Assembly (NCBI GenBank): GCA_026708185.1
Contig: JAPOVK010000017.1
Location: 248,001-312,000, forward strand
Source of the DNA: Gammaproteobacteria bacterium
GTDB taxonomy: Bacteria; Pseudomonadota; Gammaproteobacteria; Pseudomonadales; Azotimanducaceae
Length of the DNA: 64,000 bases
Direction of reading: 5' to 3'
Numbering within the stretch: position 1 is the first letter of the stretch; the number at the start of each line of letters is the position of its first letter. Both the position numbers and the translations under genes were made by a program. The notes under the pieces are model-generated. The model made no database searches. It was not told the origin of the DNA and saw only the letters and a list, made by a program, of their open reading frames with translations. Positions 27,339 to 35,709 of this stretch are shown here, piece after piece.

Positions 27339-28349
27339 TTGCCCTTCGCGCTGTTTTCCGTGGCTGCCGTTCACGCTCGGCAACGTATCGCCGCCATCGC
27401 ATGGATTCTGGCTATTGGCGTTTGCGCCACGGCCGTTGCTGAACGCATGCACATCGTGATTCCGGCCGGCCCCGGCGGTGGCTTGGACGGCACGGCCCGG
27501 GAGACCGGGCGCGCCTTGGTCGAACTCGGGCTTGTTGAGCAGGTCTCGTTCGAGAACGTCTCCGGCGGCGGCGGTGGCCGTGCGATGGCCTACTTCCTCG
27601 AGAACGCGGAACGGTTCGACTTGCCCGTGCTCGTCAACTCGACGCCCCTCGTCCTGCGCAGCCTCCAGGGCCTGTTTCCGTTCGGCTTTCGGGACTTGAC
27701 GCCGGTCGCTGCCCTGGTGGGCGATCACGGCGTCTTCGTGGTGCGGGCGGACAGCGCGATCGAACACTGGGACGCCGTCCTCGAAACGCTGAGGAACAAC
27801 CCCGGAAAGATGGTGATCGGCGGTGGTTCCGTACGTGGCAGCCTCGACCACGTCGTTCTGGCGCTCGCGCTTGAGGCGGCTGATCTGCCGGTCCGCGCAG
27901 GCCGCTACGTGCCGTATGACGGCGGAGGCAAGGCTATGCTCGCCCTCTTGGGCGGCGAAGTGGAGCTGCTTTCCACGGGACTCGGCGAGTCCATGGCGTT
28001 CGTTGCCGGCGGAGAAGCCCGCGTGCTCGCGGTGACATCGGCGACGCGCATCACTGCCCTCCCCGACGTCCCGACGCTCAAGGAACTCGGCTACCCGGTG
28101 GTGTTCGCGAACTGGCGCGGCCTGTTCGGGTCGCCGACGATGGCGCCGCAGGTCCGGCGAGAGCTGGTCGACCAGCTCAGCGCGATGCGGACTTCACCGC
28201 ATTGGGAGGACGTCCTGGAAAGACGCGGCTGGACGTCCTTGGAGATCGACGCCGCGGCCTTTGGCGCCTATCTCGAAGCCCAGGAGACACAGCTCGCGGG
28301 CACGATGCGCAACCTTGGCTTTCTGGCACCGTCCGACGATGGCGGCTAA
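27339..28349 (+). CDS. tctC: Tripartite tricarboxylate transporter substrate-binding protein (TctC)
   Basis: A periplasmic carboxylate-binding receptor of about 336 residues. An N-terminal hydrophobic signal (AAIAWILAIGVCATAVA) is followed by IVIPAGPGGGLDGTARETG, the family's substrate-binding start, then VIGGGSVRGSLDHV, YDGGGKAMLALLGGEVE and DVPTLKELGYPVVFANWRG, typical of Bug/TctC proteins. It begins with TTG 27339 right after the upstream stop; GTG 27360 is an alternative. Together with tctB and tctA it should import a di- or tricarboxylate with sodium. Confidence 0.9.
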   Translation: MPFALFSVAAVHARQRIAAIAWILAIGVCATAVAERMHIVIPAGPGGGLDGTARETGRALVELGLVEQVSFENVSGGGGGRAMAYFLENAERFDLPVLVNSTPLVLRSLQGLFPFGFRDLTPVAALVGDHGVFVVRADSAIEHWDAVLETLRNNPGKMVIGGGSVRGSLDHVVLALALEAADLPVRAGRYVPYDGGGKAMLALLGGEVELLSTGLGESMAFVAGGEARVLAVTSATRITALPDVPTLKELGYPVVFANWRGLFGSPTMAPQVRRELVDQLSAMRTSPHWEDVLERRGWTSLEIDAAAFGAYLEAQETQLAGTMRNLGFLAPSDDGG

Positions 28350-28388
28350 GTTCATGTCGTCGGCACCCTGCACCAAGACGCGGGACGT

Positions 28389-28847
28389 TTGCATCTGAAC
28401 TGGTCTGCCGCTACGCAGCGCTTGGTGCCGCTAGCCTTGGCCGCCTTCGCTGTCGTCTACTTGGTGGCGGCCTGGAACATCCCCCTCGATCCCTGGTCGG
28501 CGGCCGAGACGGTCAATGCCCGAGCCCTGCCGATCGTCTACGGCGTTGGCCTCCTGGTCGTTTCGATCGCGCTGCTGGCCGTGGCACCTGCCCCGCAAGA
28601 CACCCGTCGAGGCGCTCGGTGGACGACCCTCGGGGCGCACTGCGTCGCCATCGCGGCGTTCGGTCTGCTAATCCCCTACGCCGGTCTGTGGATCGCCACG
28701 GCAGTCCTGCTCCTCGCCGCGCTGCTCATCGCGGGAGAGCGTCGCCTGGCCGTGCTAACCATCGCACCCGTCGCGACGGCGGCGACCGCGTGGTTCCTGA
28801 TCGTGGTCGCTCTCGACATCTACATCGACCCCGGCATCTGGCTTTAG
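28389..28847 (+). CDS. tctB: Tripartite tricarboxylate transporter small membrane subunit (TctB)
   Basis: A 152-residue protein with four predicted helices (near LALAAFAVVYLVAAW, ALPIVYGVGLLVVSIALLAV, VAIAAFGLLIPYAGLWI and a C-terminal ATAATAWFLIVVALDIYI), the layout of TctB. No ATG fits; TTG 28389 is the likely start. It lies between tctC and tctA, and its stop is two bases before tctA. Confidence 0.85.
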   Translation: MHLNWSAATQRLVPLALAAFAVVYLVAAWNIPLDPWSAAETVNARALPIVYGVGLLVVSIALLAVAPAPQDTRRGARWTTLGAHCVAIAAFGLLIPYAGLWIATAVLLLAALLIAGERRLAVLTIAPVATAATAWFLIVVALDIYIDPGIWL

Positions 28848-28849
28848 AG

Positions 28850-30331
28850 ATGTGGGAAGGGATCACCGCCGGACTGACCACGGCGCTCGACCCGGGCAAC
28901 CTCGCGTGGGTCGTCGCCGGCTGTCTTGCGGGCACGCTCATCGGCATGCTCCCCGGCCTCGGTCCCATCACCGCGATCGCGCTCATGATCCCGGTGAGCT
29001 ACTCCTTGGACCCTGCCGCCGGCATGATCATGATGGCCGGGGTCTACTACGGTGCCGTCTTCGGCGGCTCGACGTCGTCGATCCTCATCAACGCGCCCGG
29101 CGTGGCGTCGACCGTGGCGACGTCGTTCGACGGCTATCCCATGGCCCGAAAGGGTCAAGCGGGTCGGGCGCTGGCGCTCGCCGCCTACGCGTCGTTCGCT
29201 GGCGGGGTCGTGGGTGCCGTAGCGCTTCTGCTGTTCGCATCGACCCTCGCGGCTCTGGCGACTGCGTTCCAGTCCCCGGAGTACACCCTCATCCTGGCGT
29301 TCGCCTTGTCCAGCATCGCGGCTTTCGCCGATCGCGGCCAGGTTCTGCGCTCACTGGCCGCAGCACTCGTCGGGCTCATGCTCGGCACGGTGGGTACCGA
29401 CCAGTCGGCGGGCGTACAGCGGTTTACGTTCGGGCGGCTGGATCTGACGGACGGATTGAGCTTCGTACTCGTCGCGATGGCGACGTTCGCCCTGGCGGAG
29501 GCGTTCCGCATGGTCCTCGCCGGCGATGACGACGCCGCGTCGACGAGGTTCGCCCATGCCCGTCTGCATCCCGGGGATGCCCGTGCCGTGGCCCCTGCCG
29601 TGGGCCGGAGTTCGGTGCTTGGATTCCTGGTGGGCGTCTTGCCCGGCGCCGGCGCCACGCTCGCCAGCTTCTTCGCCTACGATCTGCAAAGGCGTTTTCG
29701 GCGAAGCGACGCGGCCGACGGCGCGCGCGGGATCGCCGCCCCGGAATCCGCCAACAACGCCGCGTGCACCGGGTCGTTCGTCCCGCTCCTGACGCTCGGC
29801 ATTCCCGGATCCGGCACTACCGCCGTCCTCCTCGGCGTCATGCTGAGCTACGGCGTACAACCCGGCCCGCGGCTGCTCGAAGCGGAGCCCACGATGTTCT
29901 GGGGCGTGATCGTGTCCATGTTCATCGGCAACGTCGTCCTGCTTGCTCTCAACCTGCCGTTGATTCCGTACATCTCACGCATCGTCTACCTGCGCCGTCG
30001 GGTACTCGTGCCGTTCGTGATCGTTTTCTCCTTGCTCGGCGTCTACCTGACGTCGCTCAACAGCTTCGACATCTTCCTGATGTTGGCCTTCGCGTTGGCG
30101 GGCTTGGCCCTGCGCCTAGCCGGGTTCCCGCTGGCGCCACTGTTGCTCGGTTTCATCCTGAGCGGCATGCTGGAGGAGAACCTGCGGCGCACGGTGCTCC
30201 TCGCCGACGGGTCGTGGACTTTCCTGCTCGACCGACCCGTATCGTTGGTTCTGCTCGTCCTCTGCGTGCTCGTCTGGCTTGGTCCGCTGAAGCGCCTGCT
30301 CGCCCGAAAGCGAGGCACGCAGGGACATTGA
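28850..30331 (+). CDS. tctA: Tripartite tricarboxylate transporter large membrane subunit (TctA)
   Basis: A 493-residue multi-pass carrier forming the transport channel with TctB. Diagnostic segments: AGTLIGMLPGLGPITAIALM, MMAGVYYGAVFGGSTSSILI with NAPGV, FLVGVLPGAGATLASFFAYD, and PESANNAACTGSFVPLLTLG with IPGSGTTAVLLG. ATG 28850 lies just after the tctB stop; the open frame continues upstream but without family similarity. The operon order C-B-A is the usual one. Confidence 0.95.
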   Translation: MWEGITAGLTTALDPGNLAWVVAGCLAGTLIGMLPGLGPITAIALMIPVSYSLDPAAGMIMMAGVYYGAVFGGSTSSILINAPGVASTVATSFDGYPMARKGQAGRALALAAYASFAGGVVGAVALLLFASTLAALATAFQSPEYTLILAFALSSIAAFADRGQVLRSLAAALVGLMLGTVGTDQSAGVQRFTFGRLDLTDGLSFVLVAMATFALAEAFRMVLAGDDDAASTRFAHARLHPGDARAVAPAVGRSSVLGFLVGVLPGAGATLASFFAYDLQRRFRRSDAADGARGIAAPESANNAACTGSFVPLLTLGIPGSGTTAVLLGVMLSYGVQPGPRLLEAEPTMFWGVIVSMFIGNVVLLALNLPLIPYISRIVYLRRRVLVPFVIVFSLLGVYLTSLNSFDIFLMLAFALAGLALRLAGFPLAPLLLGFILSGMLEENLRRTVLLADGSWTFLLDRPVSLVLLVLCVLVWLGPLKRLLARKRGTQGH

Positions 30332-30448
30332 AAATGGCAGTGTTCCAGCTAGGCACCGCGGTCGCGATCCGCTAGCACGCCTTTGACGGTTGCACTACAC
30401 TCACCCGTCCATTTGAACGCACGCCGCTGCTAAGGGAGGGATTGGCGA

Positions 30449-30853
30449 ATGCGCAAATCGAGAGCGCGCGAAGAAGGCCAGGACAGCAAGATCAACCTGA
30501 CGCCCATGCTGGACGTCGTGTTCATCATGCTCATCTTCTTCATCGTCACGGCGACGTTCGTCAAGGAGATCGGCCTCGACGTCAACCAGCCCGAGGATGA
30601 CAAGCCGAAAACGGTTGATCCCGACAAGAAGAGCATCGTCGTACGAATCACCAACCGGGACCGCGTCATCATTGCGCAGCGCGATGTGGACATCCGCTCG
30701 GTGCGCGCGAACATCGAACGGCTGCATGCCGAGAACCCGGAGGCACCGGTCATCATCCAGCCCCACCCGGAAGCCACGACGAAGACCATCGTGCACATCA
30801 TCGACTCCGCGCAGCAGACGGGTGCGGCCTGGTCTCTCGCTGCCGGGAGCTGA
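30449..30853 (+). CDS. exbD: ExbD/TolR family biopolymer transport protein
   Basis: A 134-residue inner-membrane protein with a short cytoplasmic basic start, one helix (INLTPMLDVVFIMLIFFIVT), which carries the conserved channel Asp of ExbD (LTPMLD), and a periplasmic domain ending in an HIIDSA-like segment. ExbD works with ExbB to power TonB; neither partner is in the window, so it may serve a complex elsewhere. AGGGAGG precedes the ATG at good distance. A stop and new start separate it from threonine aldolase by 54 bp. Confidence 0.88.
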   Translation: MRKSRAREEGQDSKINLTPMLDVVFIMLIFFIVTATFVKEIGLDVNQPEDDKPKTVDPDKKSIVVRITNRDRVIIAQRDVDIRSVRANIERLHAENPEAPVIIQPHPEATTKTIVHIIDSAQQTGAAWSLAAGS

Positions 30854-30907
30854 CGACGCGCCGTCGAGCGGCGGTGGCCAGGCGTCCGCCGCACAGATGA
30901 TCGATCG

Positions 30908-31918
30908 ATGGCGCCGATGCCCATAGACCTGCGGTCGGACACCGTCACCCAGCCTTCCCCCGCCATGCGTTCGGCGATGGCCGAGGCCGTGGTCGGGGAC
31001 GATGTCTACGGCGAGGATCCAACGGTCAACCGCCTCGAGGACGCCTGCGCGGAACGACTGGGCTTCGAAGCCGGGTTGTTGCTGCCGAGTGGTACCCAGT
31101 CCAATCTCGCCGCATTGCTCTCGCACTGTGGCCGGGGGGACGAGTACATCGCCGGCCAGGATGCCCATACCTACCGCTACGAGGGTGGTGGGGCCGCGGT
31201 ATTCGGCGGGATCCAGCCGCAGCCCCTCGCGTTCGACGACGACGGCACGTTGCCGCTCGACGCCGTGGAAGCCCTTGTCAAGCCGGACGACTTCCACTAC
31301 GCCAAGACGCGCCTCCTGTGCCTGGAGAATACGCAGGCCGGGCGTGCCGTCGGAGCGGCATACTTCGCCGACGCGCGCGCGCTCGCCGACCGGCTTCGTC
31401 TCAATGTCCACCTGGACGGCGCGCGGCTCTTCAACGCATCCGTCGCGCTCGGCCTAGACGCCACGGAGATCACGAGACATTGCGACTCCGTTTCCCTTTG
31501 CCTGTCCAAGGGCCTCGGCGCCCCGGTCGGTTCGGTGCTGTGCGGCACTTCGGCATTCGTCGACAGCGCCCGGCGCTGGCGCAAGGTCCTCGGCGGTGGC
31601 ATGCGCCAGGCCGGCGTGATCGCGGCGGCTGGTCTCTATGCCCTGGAAAACAACGTCGACCGACTCGCCGAGGATCATCGCCGCGCTCGAACGCTCGCGC
31701 ACCGCCTGCGCGGTCTCGACCTGCATGCCGAGGAGCGCACGAACATGGTCTTCGTCGAGGCGACCGATGCGACCATGGCGACCCACCTAGCCGCCGCCGG
31801 GATCCAGGTGTCGGGTCCCCGTTGGGTCATCCACCTGGACATCGACGACCAGGCGATCGACCACGTGGTGACAGCGGTCGAGGGCTGGGTCCACTCCCTA
31901 CGGCGGCGACGCGCCTAA
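30908..31918 (+). CDS. ltaE: Low-specificity L-threonine aldolase
   Basis: A 336-residue PLP enzyme splitting L-threonine or allo-threonine into glycine and acetaldehyde. Fold type I signatures: DLRSDTVTQPSPAMRSAMAE, GDDVYGEDPTVNRLED, LPSGTQSNLAALL, LENTQAGRAVGA, HLDGARLFNA and the PLP lysine in LCLSKGLGAPVGS. ATG 30908 or 30917 could be used. Its stop overlaps the convergent nucleoside transporter by four bases. Confidence 0.93.
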   Translation: MAPMPIDLRSDTVTQPSPAMRSAMAEAVVGDDVYGEDPTVNRLEDACAERLGFEAGLLLPSGTQSNLAALLSHCGRGDEYIAGQDAHTYRYEGGGAAVFGGIQPQPLAFDDDGTLPLDAVEALVKPDDFHYAKTRLLCLENTQAGRAVGAAYFADARALADRLRLNVHLDGARLFNASVALGLDATEITRHCDSVSLCLSKGLGAPVGSVLCGTSAFVDSARRWRKVLGGGMRQAGVIAAAGLYALENNVDRLAEDHRRARTLAHRLRGLDLHAEERTNMVFVEATDATMATHLAAAGIQVSGPRWVIHLDIDDQAIDHVVTAVEGWVHSLRRRRA

Positions 31919-33159
31919 ACGCGGGTCACCAGCCCGGCGATCGCACCCGTCAGGCAGGCAACGAGCGTACCTGCCAGGACCGCCCTGGGCCCGAGGCGCA
32001 GCAACTCGTCGCGACGGTCCGGTACCAGCGCGCCCACGCCGCCGATGAGGATGCCCAGACTGCCGAAGTTCGCGAACCCGCAAAGCGCATAGGTGAGGAT
32101 GATGCGCGTCGACGACGATAGGCTGTCGCCCGTTGCCGCGAACTGCAGATATGCGATCAACTCGTTGAGGACGACCTTGGTGCCGAGAAATGTACCCGCG
32201 GTGCTGGCTTCAGCCCAAGGCACCCCCATCAGCCAAGCGACCGGCGCGAATACCCAGCCCACGATGCGTTGCAGCGTCAGCGGTGCTTCGTCGACGGCGA
32301 TCGCACCCAGGACGTAGTTGACCAGAGCGACCAACGACACCAGCACGATCACTGTCGCACCAACGTTGGCCACTAGGCGCAGCCCGTCCAGCGTGCCACG
32401 ACTTACGGCATCCATCGTGCTGCCGTAGCTGAGCGCGTCGTCCGCCAGGTCGCCCGCAACGCCGACCGCGTCTTCCGGCACCATGATTCGCGCGACGACG
32501 ACGGCCCCGATCACGTTGATCACCGACGCGATGAGGACGTGGCCGAGGGCACCGTCGACAACGGGCGATAGCACCGTCGCGTAGATCACCATGATCGAAC
32601 CGGCGACCGTGGACATGCCGCAGGTCATGACCACGAAGAACTCGGACCGCGACAGGCTCCTGAGGTAGGCCCGGATGACCAATGGCGACTCCACCATGCC
32701 GAGGAAGACGCTGGTCGCGGCGGCGACGCCCACCGCGCCGCCAACGCCGAGCGTCTTGCGCAGCGCCCAGGCGAAGCCACGAATCACCCAGGGCAATACG
32801 CGCCAGTGCCACAGGAGCGCGACGATGACGCTGAATACGAGAATCTGCGGCAGAACCCGGAACGCGAAGATCTGCAACGTCGCGGCGGCGCCCTCCTCCA
32901 GGACGTAAGGGGCCGGGTCGCCGCCCAGGAAGCCGAACATCAGCGACGTGCCCGCCGTTGTCGCCGTCTCGATCGCCCTGACCAGGTGGTTGACCAGGAA
33001 CAGCGCATCGCGGACCTGCGGGACGTTCAGAAGCAGGAACGCCAACGCGAACTGGATCGCCAGGCCGACGCCCACCTGCACGTAGCGGACCTCGCGCTTG
33101 CGCTCGCTCAAGAGCCACGCGAGGCTCAAGAGCGCGACGACGCCAACAAGTGCTTGCAC
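31915..33159 (-). CDS. Concentrative nucleoside transporter, CNT/NupC family
   Basis: A 414-residue inner-membrane nucleoside:cation symporter. Starts at GTG 33159. Family segments: VFLGMVESPLVIRAYL (matches the G-Q/E-SPL nucleoside-binding region), FVVMTCGMSTVAGSIMVIYA, FAPVAWLMGVPWAEASTAGT, FLGTKVVLNELIAYLQF and ILTYALCGFANFGSLGILIG. It is divergent from an adenosine-kinase-like gene, which suggests import followed by phosphorylation of a purine nucleoside. Confidence 0.93.
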   Translation of the reverse strand: MQALVGVVALLSLAWLLSERKREVRYVQVGVGLAIQFALAFLLLNVPQVRDALFLVNHLVRAIETATTAGTSLMFGFLGGDPAPYVLEEGAAATLQIFAFRVLPQILVFSVIVALLWHWRVLPWVIRGFAWALRKTLGVGGAVGVAAATSVFLGMVESPLVIRAYLRSLSRSEFFVVMTCGMSTVAGSIMVIYATVLSPVVDGALGHVLIASVINVIGAVVVARIMVPEDAVGVAGDLADDALSYGSTMDAVSRGTLDGLRLVANVGATVIVLVSLVALVNYVLGAIAVDEAPLTLQRIVGWVFAPVAWLMGVPWAEASTAGTFLGTKVVLNELIAYLQFAATGDSLSSSTRIILTYALCGFANFGSLGILIGGVGALVPDRRDELLRLGPRAVLAGTLVACLTGAIAGLVTRV

Positions 33160-33224
33160 GCGCCATTCCCGAACTGATAAACCGTCGTCAGTGTACTCGA
33201 CGGGAGTCGGCCATCACGCCAGCC

Positions 33225-34169
33225 GTGCCCAAACGGATCCTGCTGACCGGCACCTTGGCCATCGACTACGTGGGCGAGTACCCGGGCACGTTCTCCCGGC
33301 TGCCGAAGCACGACGGCATCAACCTGTCCGTGCAATTGGCGAGGATCGAGCGGCGGTTCGGCGGCTGCGCGATGAACATCGCCTACACGCTGAAAGCGCT
33401 CGGCGAGGCCCCGACGCCGTTCGTGTTCGTTGGCCTCGACTTCGATCAGGACTATGCGCGACACCTCGACGCCCACCGCATCGACGTCTCCGGCGTGAAT
33501 CTCGTCGAGGCTCCCTACTCGTCCCACGGGTTCATCTTCACGGACCGGGAGCAGAACCAGTTCACCGGCTTCTTCGGCGGGCCCGCCGCGCACCACGACC
33601 TCGCGCCGCCGTTGCGCCGTTTTGTCGCCGACCAACGCTTTGATTTCGGCCTGCTCGCGCCGGACATCCCGACGAACATGATCGCCGCGGCCGAGGCCAT
33701 GCGCGAGGCCGGGATACCCTTCCTGACCGACCCGGGCCAGAACCTCACGGACTTCGACGCATCAGGCGCTCGTCAACTCGTCGGCCTGTCACACGCGATC
33801 GTGGTCAACGAGTACGAACACGACACGCTCCGCACACTGGCGGGCGACGCGCTCGATGACCTCGACCTGCTGCTGGTCACCGAAGGCGAGCGCGGCACCC
33901 GATGGGTGTCGCGGACCAGCGAATCCGGCCGCGAGCACGCCGCACCGGCCAGCGTGGTCGACTCGACGGGATGCGGTGACGCGTTTCGTGGCGGATACCT
34001 GCACGCGTCTCTGCGCGGTGCCGACATCCGCAGCGCGGTGCGCGCCGGCGGCGTGACGGCCGCGCTGGCACTCGAGACCCGGGGGACACAGAACCACGAC
34101 TGCCGCGATTTCGCCGCGCGTTACCGCGCCGCCTGGGGTGACGACCCGCCGTGGCGGGAGTCCGAATAG
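33225..34169 (+). CDS. PfkB-family kinase, adenosine kinase-like
   Basis: A ribokinase-fold kinase (314 residues from GTG 33225). The N-terminal LLTGTLAIDYVGEYPGTF and RRFGGCAMNIAYTLKALG resemble bacterial/archaeal adenosine kinases more than sugar kinases; the C-terminal STGCGDAFRGGYL has the anion hole and catalytic Asp. The start is uncertain: GGGAG lies near an ATC codon, while GTG 33225 is the nearest usual start. Divergent from the nucleoside transporter (65 bp), supporting a purine salvage role; the substrate remains inferred. Confidence 0.82.
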   Translation: MPKRILLTGTLAIDYVGEYPGTFSRLPKHDGINLSVQLARIERRFGGCAMNIAYTLKALGEAPTPFVFVGLDFDQDYARHLDAHRIDVSGVNLVEAPYSSHGFIFTDREQNQFTGFFGGPAAHHDLAPPLRRFVADQRFDFGLLAPDIPTNMIAAAEAMREAGIPFLTDPGQNLTDFDASGARQLVGLSHAIVVNEYEHDTLRTLAGDALDDLDLLLVTEGERGTRWVSRTSESGREHAAPASVVDSTGCGDAFRGGYLHASLRGADIRSAVRAGGVTAALALETRGTQNHDCRDFAARYRAAWGDDPPWRESE

Positions 34170-34834
34170 TGGCGGGTTCGATCATCCTATTGAACGGCTG
34201 TTCGAGCGCGGGCAAAACCACGCTCGCGCTGGCCATCCAGGACGCCAGCCCGCGACCGATCCAGTACATCGCCCTCGACCACTTCCGCGACGGCATGCCG
34301 GGGAAGTATCGGGGCATGAACTCGCTACCCGGTGAACCGGGTGCCCGCGGCTTGAACATCATCCCGCGCGACGGACGCACGGAGTTGCGGTTCGGCGACG
34401 TGGGCCTGGCCGTCCTGCGCGGCATGCGGCGGGCGATCGCCGCGTTCGCGATCAGCGGCGTCGACGTCGTGGTGGACGACCTGCTCCTCGAACGCGCCTT
34501 CCTGCTGGACTACCTCGACGCCTTGGCCGGGCTCGACGTCGTGTTCGTCGGCGTCCGTTGCGACCTCGACACGGTGAACCGGCGCGAGAGTTCGCGACCG
34601 GGCCGCTTTCCCGGTACAGCCGCCGCCCACTACCTCCGCGTGCACCAGGACTGCGAATACGACGTCGAGGTGGACACGGCGGCCTGTTCGCCGCGCGAGG
34701 GCGCACGTCGGGTGATCGCCGTCCGTCAGGCATTGCCGCGACCGACGGCCTTCGACCGCCTGCGCATCGGATTGAGCCCTCGCATGGAACATCCGCCAAA
34801 GGGAACGCAGCGACCGTCGACGGATGTTCCATGA
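34169..34834 (+). CDS. Chloramphenicol phosphotransferase-like P-loop kinase
   Basis: A 221-residue nucleotide-dependent kinase. P-loop LLNGCSSAGKTTLA near the N-terminus, then an ALDHFRDGMP segment with an acidic residue at the catalytic position, VVVDDLLLE, and the family hallmark FVGVRCDL with HQDCEYDVEVDTAA. This matches the Streptomyces chloramphenicol 3-O-phosphotransferase family, most of whose proteobacterial members have unknown substrates. GTG 34169 overlaps the upstream stop by one base, with GGGAG at good spacing (GTG 34151 would overlap more). An inverted repeat covers its stop codon. Confidence 0.8.
   Translation: MAGSIILLNGCSSAGKTTLALAIQDASPRPIQYIALDHFRDGMPGKYRGMNSLPGEPGARGLNIIPRDGRTELRFGDVGLAVLRGMRRAIAAFAISGVDVVVDDLLLERAFLLDYLDALAGLDVVFVGVRCDLDTVNRRESSRPGRFPGTAAAHYLRVHQDCEYDVEVDTAACSPREGARRVIAVRQALPRPTAFDRLRIGLSPRMEHPPKGTQRPSTDVP
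34783..34833. repeat. 13-bp perfect inverted repeat over the end of the CPT-like gene
   Basis: Arms CATGGAACATCCG (34783-34795) and CGGATGTTCCATG (34821-34833) are exact complements with a 25-base spacer; the right arm ends inside the TGA stop. It could form a stem in the mRNA 3' end, but there is no T tract. The arms code for MEHP and TDVP, unusual residues for the family, so the gene's tail may have been remodelled. Confidence 0.75.
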
Positions 34835-34920
34835 TCGACGGCGGGGCTCAGCTGGATGCACCTGCGGCCTTCCGTGATGCATGATGTAGATAACAGCAAT
34901 GTTAGGGTTCCACGGCACCG

Positions 34921-35688
34921 ATGAACGCTGAACGCATGGCGGACCTGGACGCCTTCCGGGACATGATCGACGCTGCCGAGCGGATCGTCGTCTTTACGGG
35001 CGCCGGGATCAGCACGGAGTCCGGGATTCCCGATTTCCGGAGTCCGGGCACCGGTCTGTGGAACAAGATCAAGCCGATCGAGTTCCAGGAGTTCGTGGGC
35101 TCCGATGACGTCCGCCAGGAGTCCTGGCGAAGGCGTTTCGAATCCAAGGACAGCAACTGGGCCGACGCGAAGCCCAACAAGGGCCACCTCGCCGTGGCCA
35201 AGCTGATCGCCCACGGCAAGGCCACGGCGGTCATCACCCAGAACGTCGACAACCTGCACCAGGACTCCGGCGTTCCGGATTCCCAGGTGATCGAACTGCA
35301 CGGCAATACGCGCTACGCCAAGTGCCTGTCCTGCGAGACCCGTTACGAACTGGCGGAGTTGAAGGCGCAGTACCAGACCCTCGGCCGCGTCGAGCCCTGC
35401 AGCCGTTGCGGCGGCATAGTCAAGACGGCCACGATCTCGTTTGGTCAGGCCATGCCGGAACGGGCCATGGCCGAAGCCCAGGAGGCGACCAACGCCTGCG
35501 ACATGTTCGTCGTCATCGGCTCGTCGCTGGTCGTCTATCCCGCCGCCGGCTTTCCGGAATACGCCAAGCGGCTGGGGGCCAAGCTCGTCATCGTCAACCG
35601 GGAACCCACGCCGCTCGATGGCATCGCGGACCTTGTCCTGCACGAAGAGATCGGCCCGACGATGAGCTACGTGGTCGGGGTGAACTGA
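34921..35688 (+). CDS. cobB: NAD-dependent protein deacylase, Sir2 family
   Basis: A 255-residue sirtuin removing acyl groups from lysines using NAD+. NAD site FTGAGISTESGIPDFRSPG (about 25-43), TQNVDNLHQDSG, catalytic His127 in ELHGN, and a structural zinc site C135, C138, C160, C163 (CLSC, CSRC). FGQAMPE and GSSLVVYPAAGFP follow. It is more like the class II/U bacterial type than the desuccinylase class III CobB, because the characteristic Ala-Tyr-Arg segment is not seen. ATG 34921 or 34936. Confidence 0.93.
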   Translation: MNAERMADLDAFRDMIDAAERIVVFTGAGISTESGIPDFRSPGTGLWNKIKPIEFQEFVGSDDVRQESWRRRFESKDSNWADAKPNKGHLAVAKLIAHGKATAVITQNVDNLHQDSGVPDSQVIELHGNTRYAKCLSCETRYELAELKAQYQTLGRVEPCSRCGGIVKTATISFGQAMPERAMAEAQEATNACDMFVVIGSSLVVYPAAGFPEYAKRLGAKLVIVNREPTPLDGIADLVLHEEIGPTMSYVVGVN

Positions 35689-35709
35689 GCGCCCCACGGA
35701 AGGTTGAGT

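Noticed and set aside
35130-35150. TTCGAATCC as a tRNA T-loop.
   Set aside because: It lies within the cobB coding sequence in conserved context.
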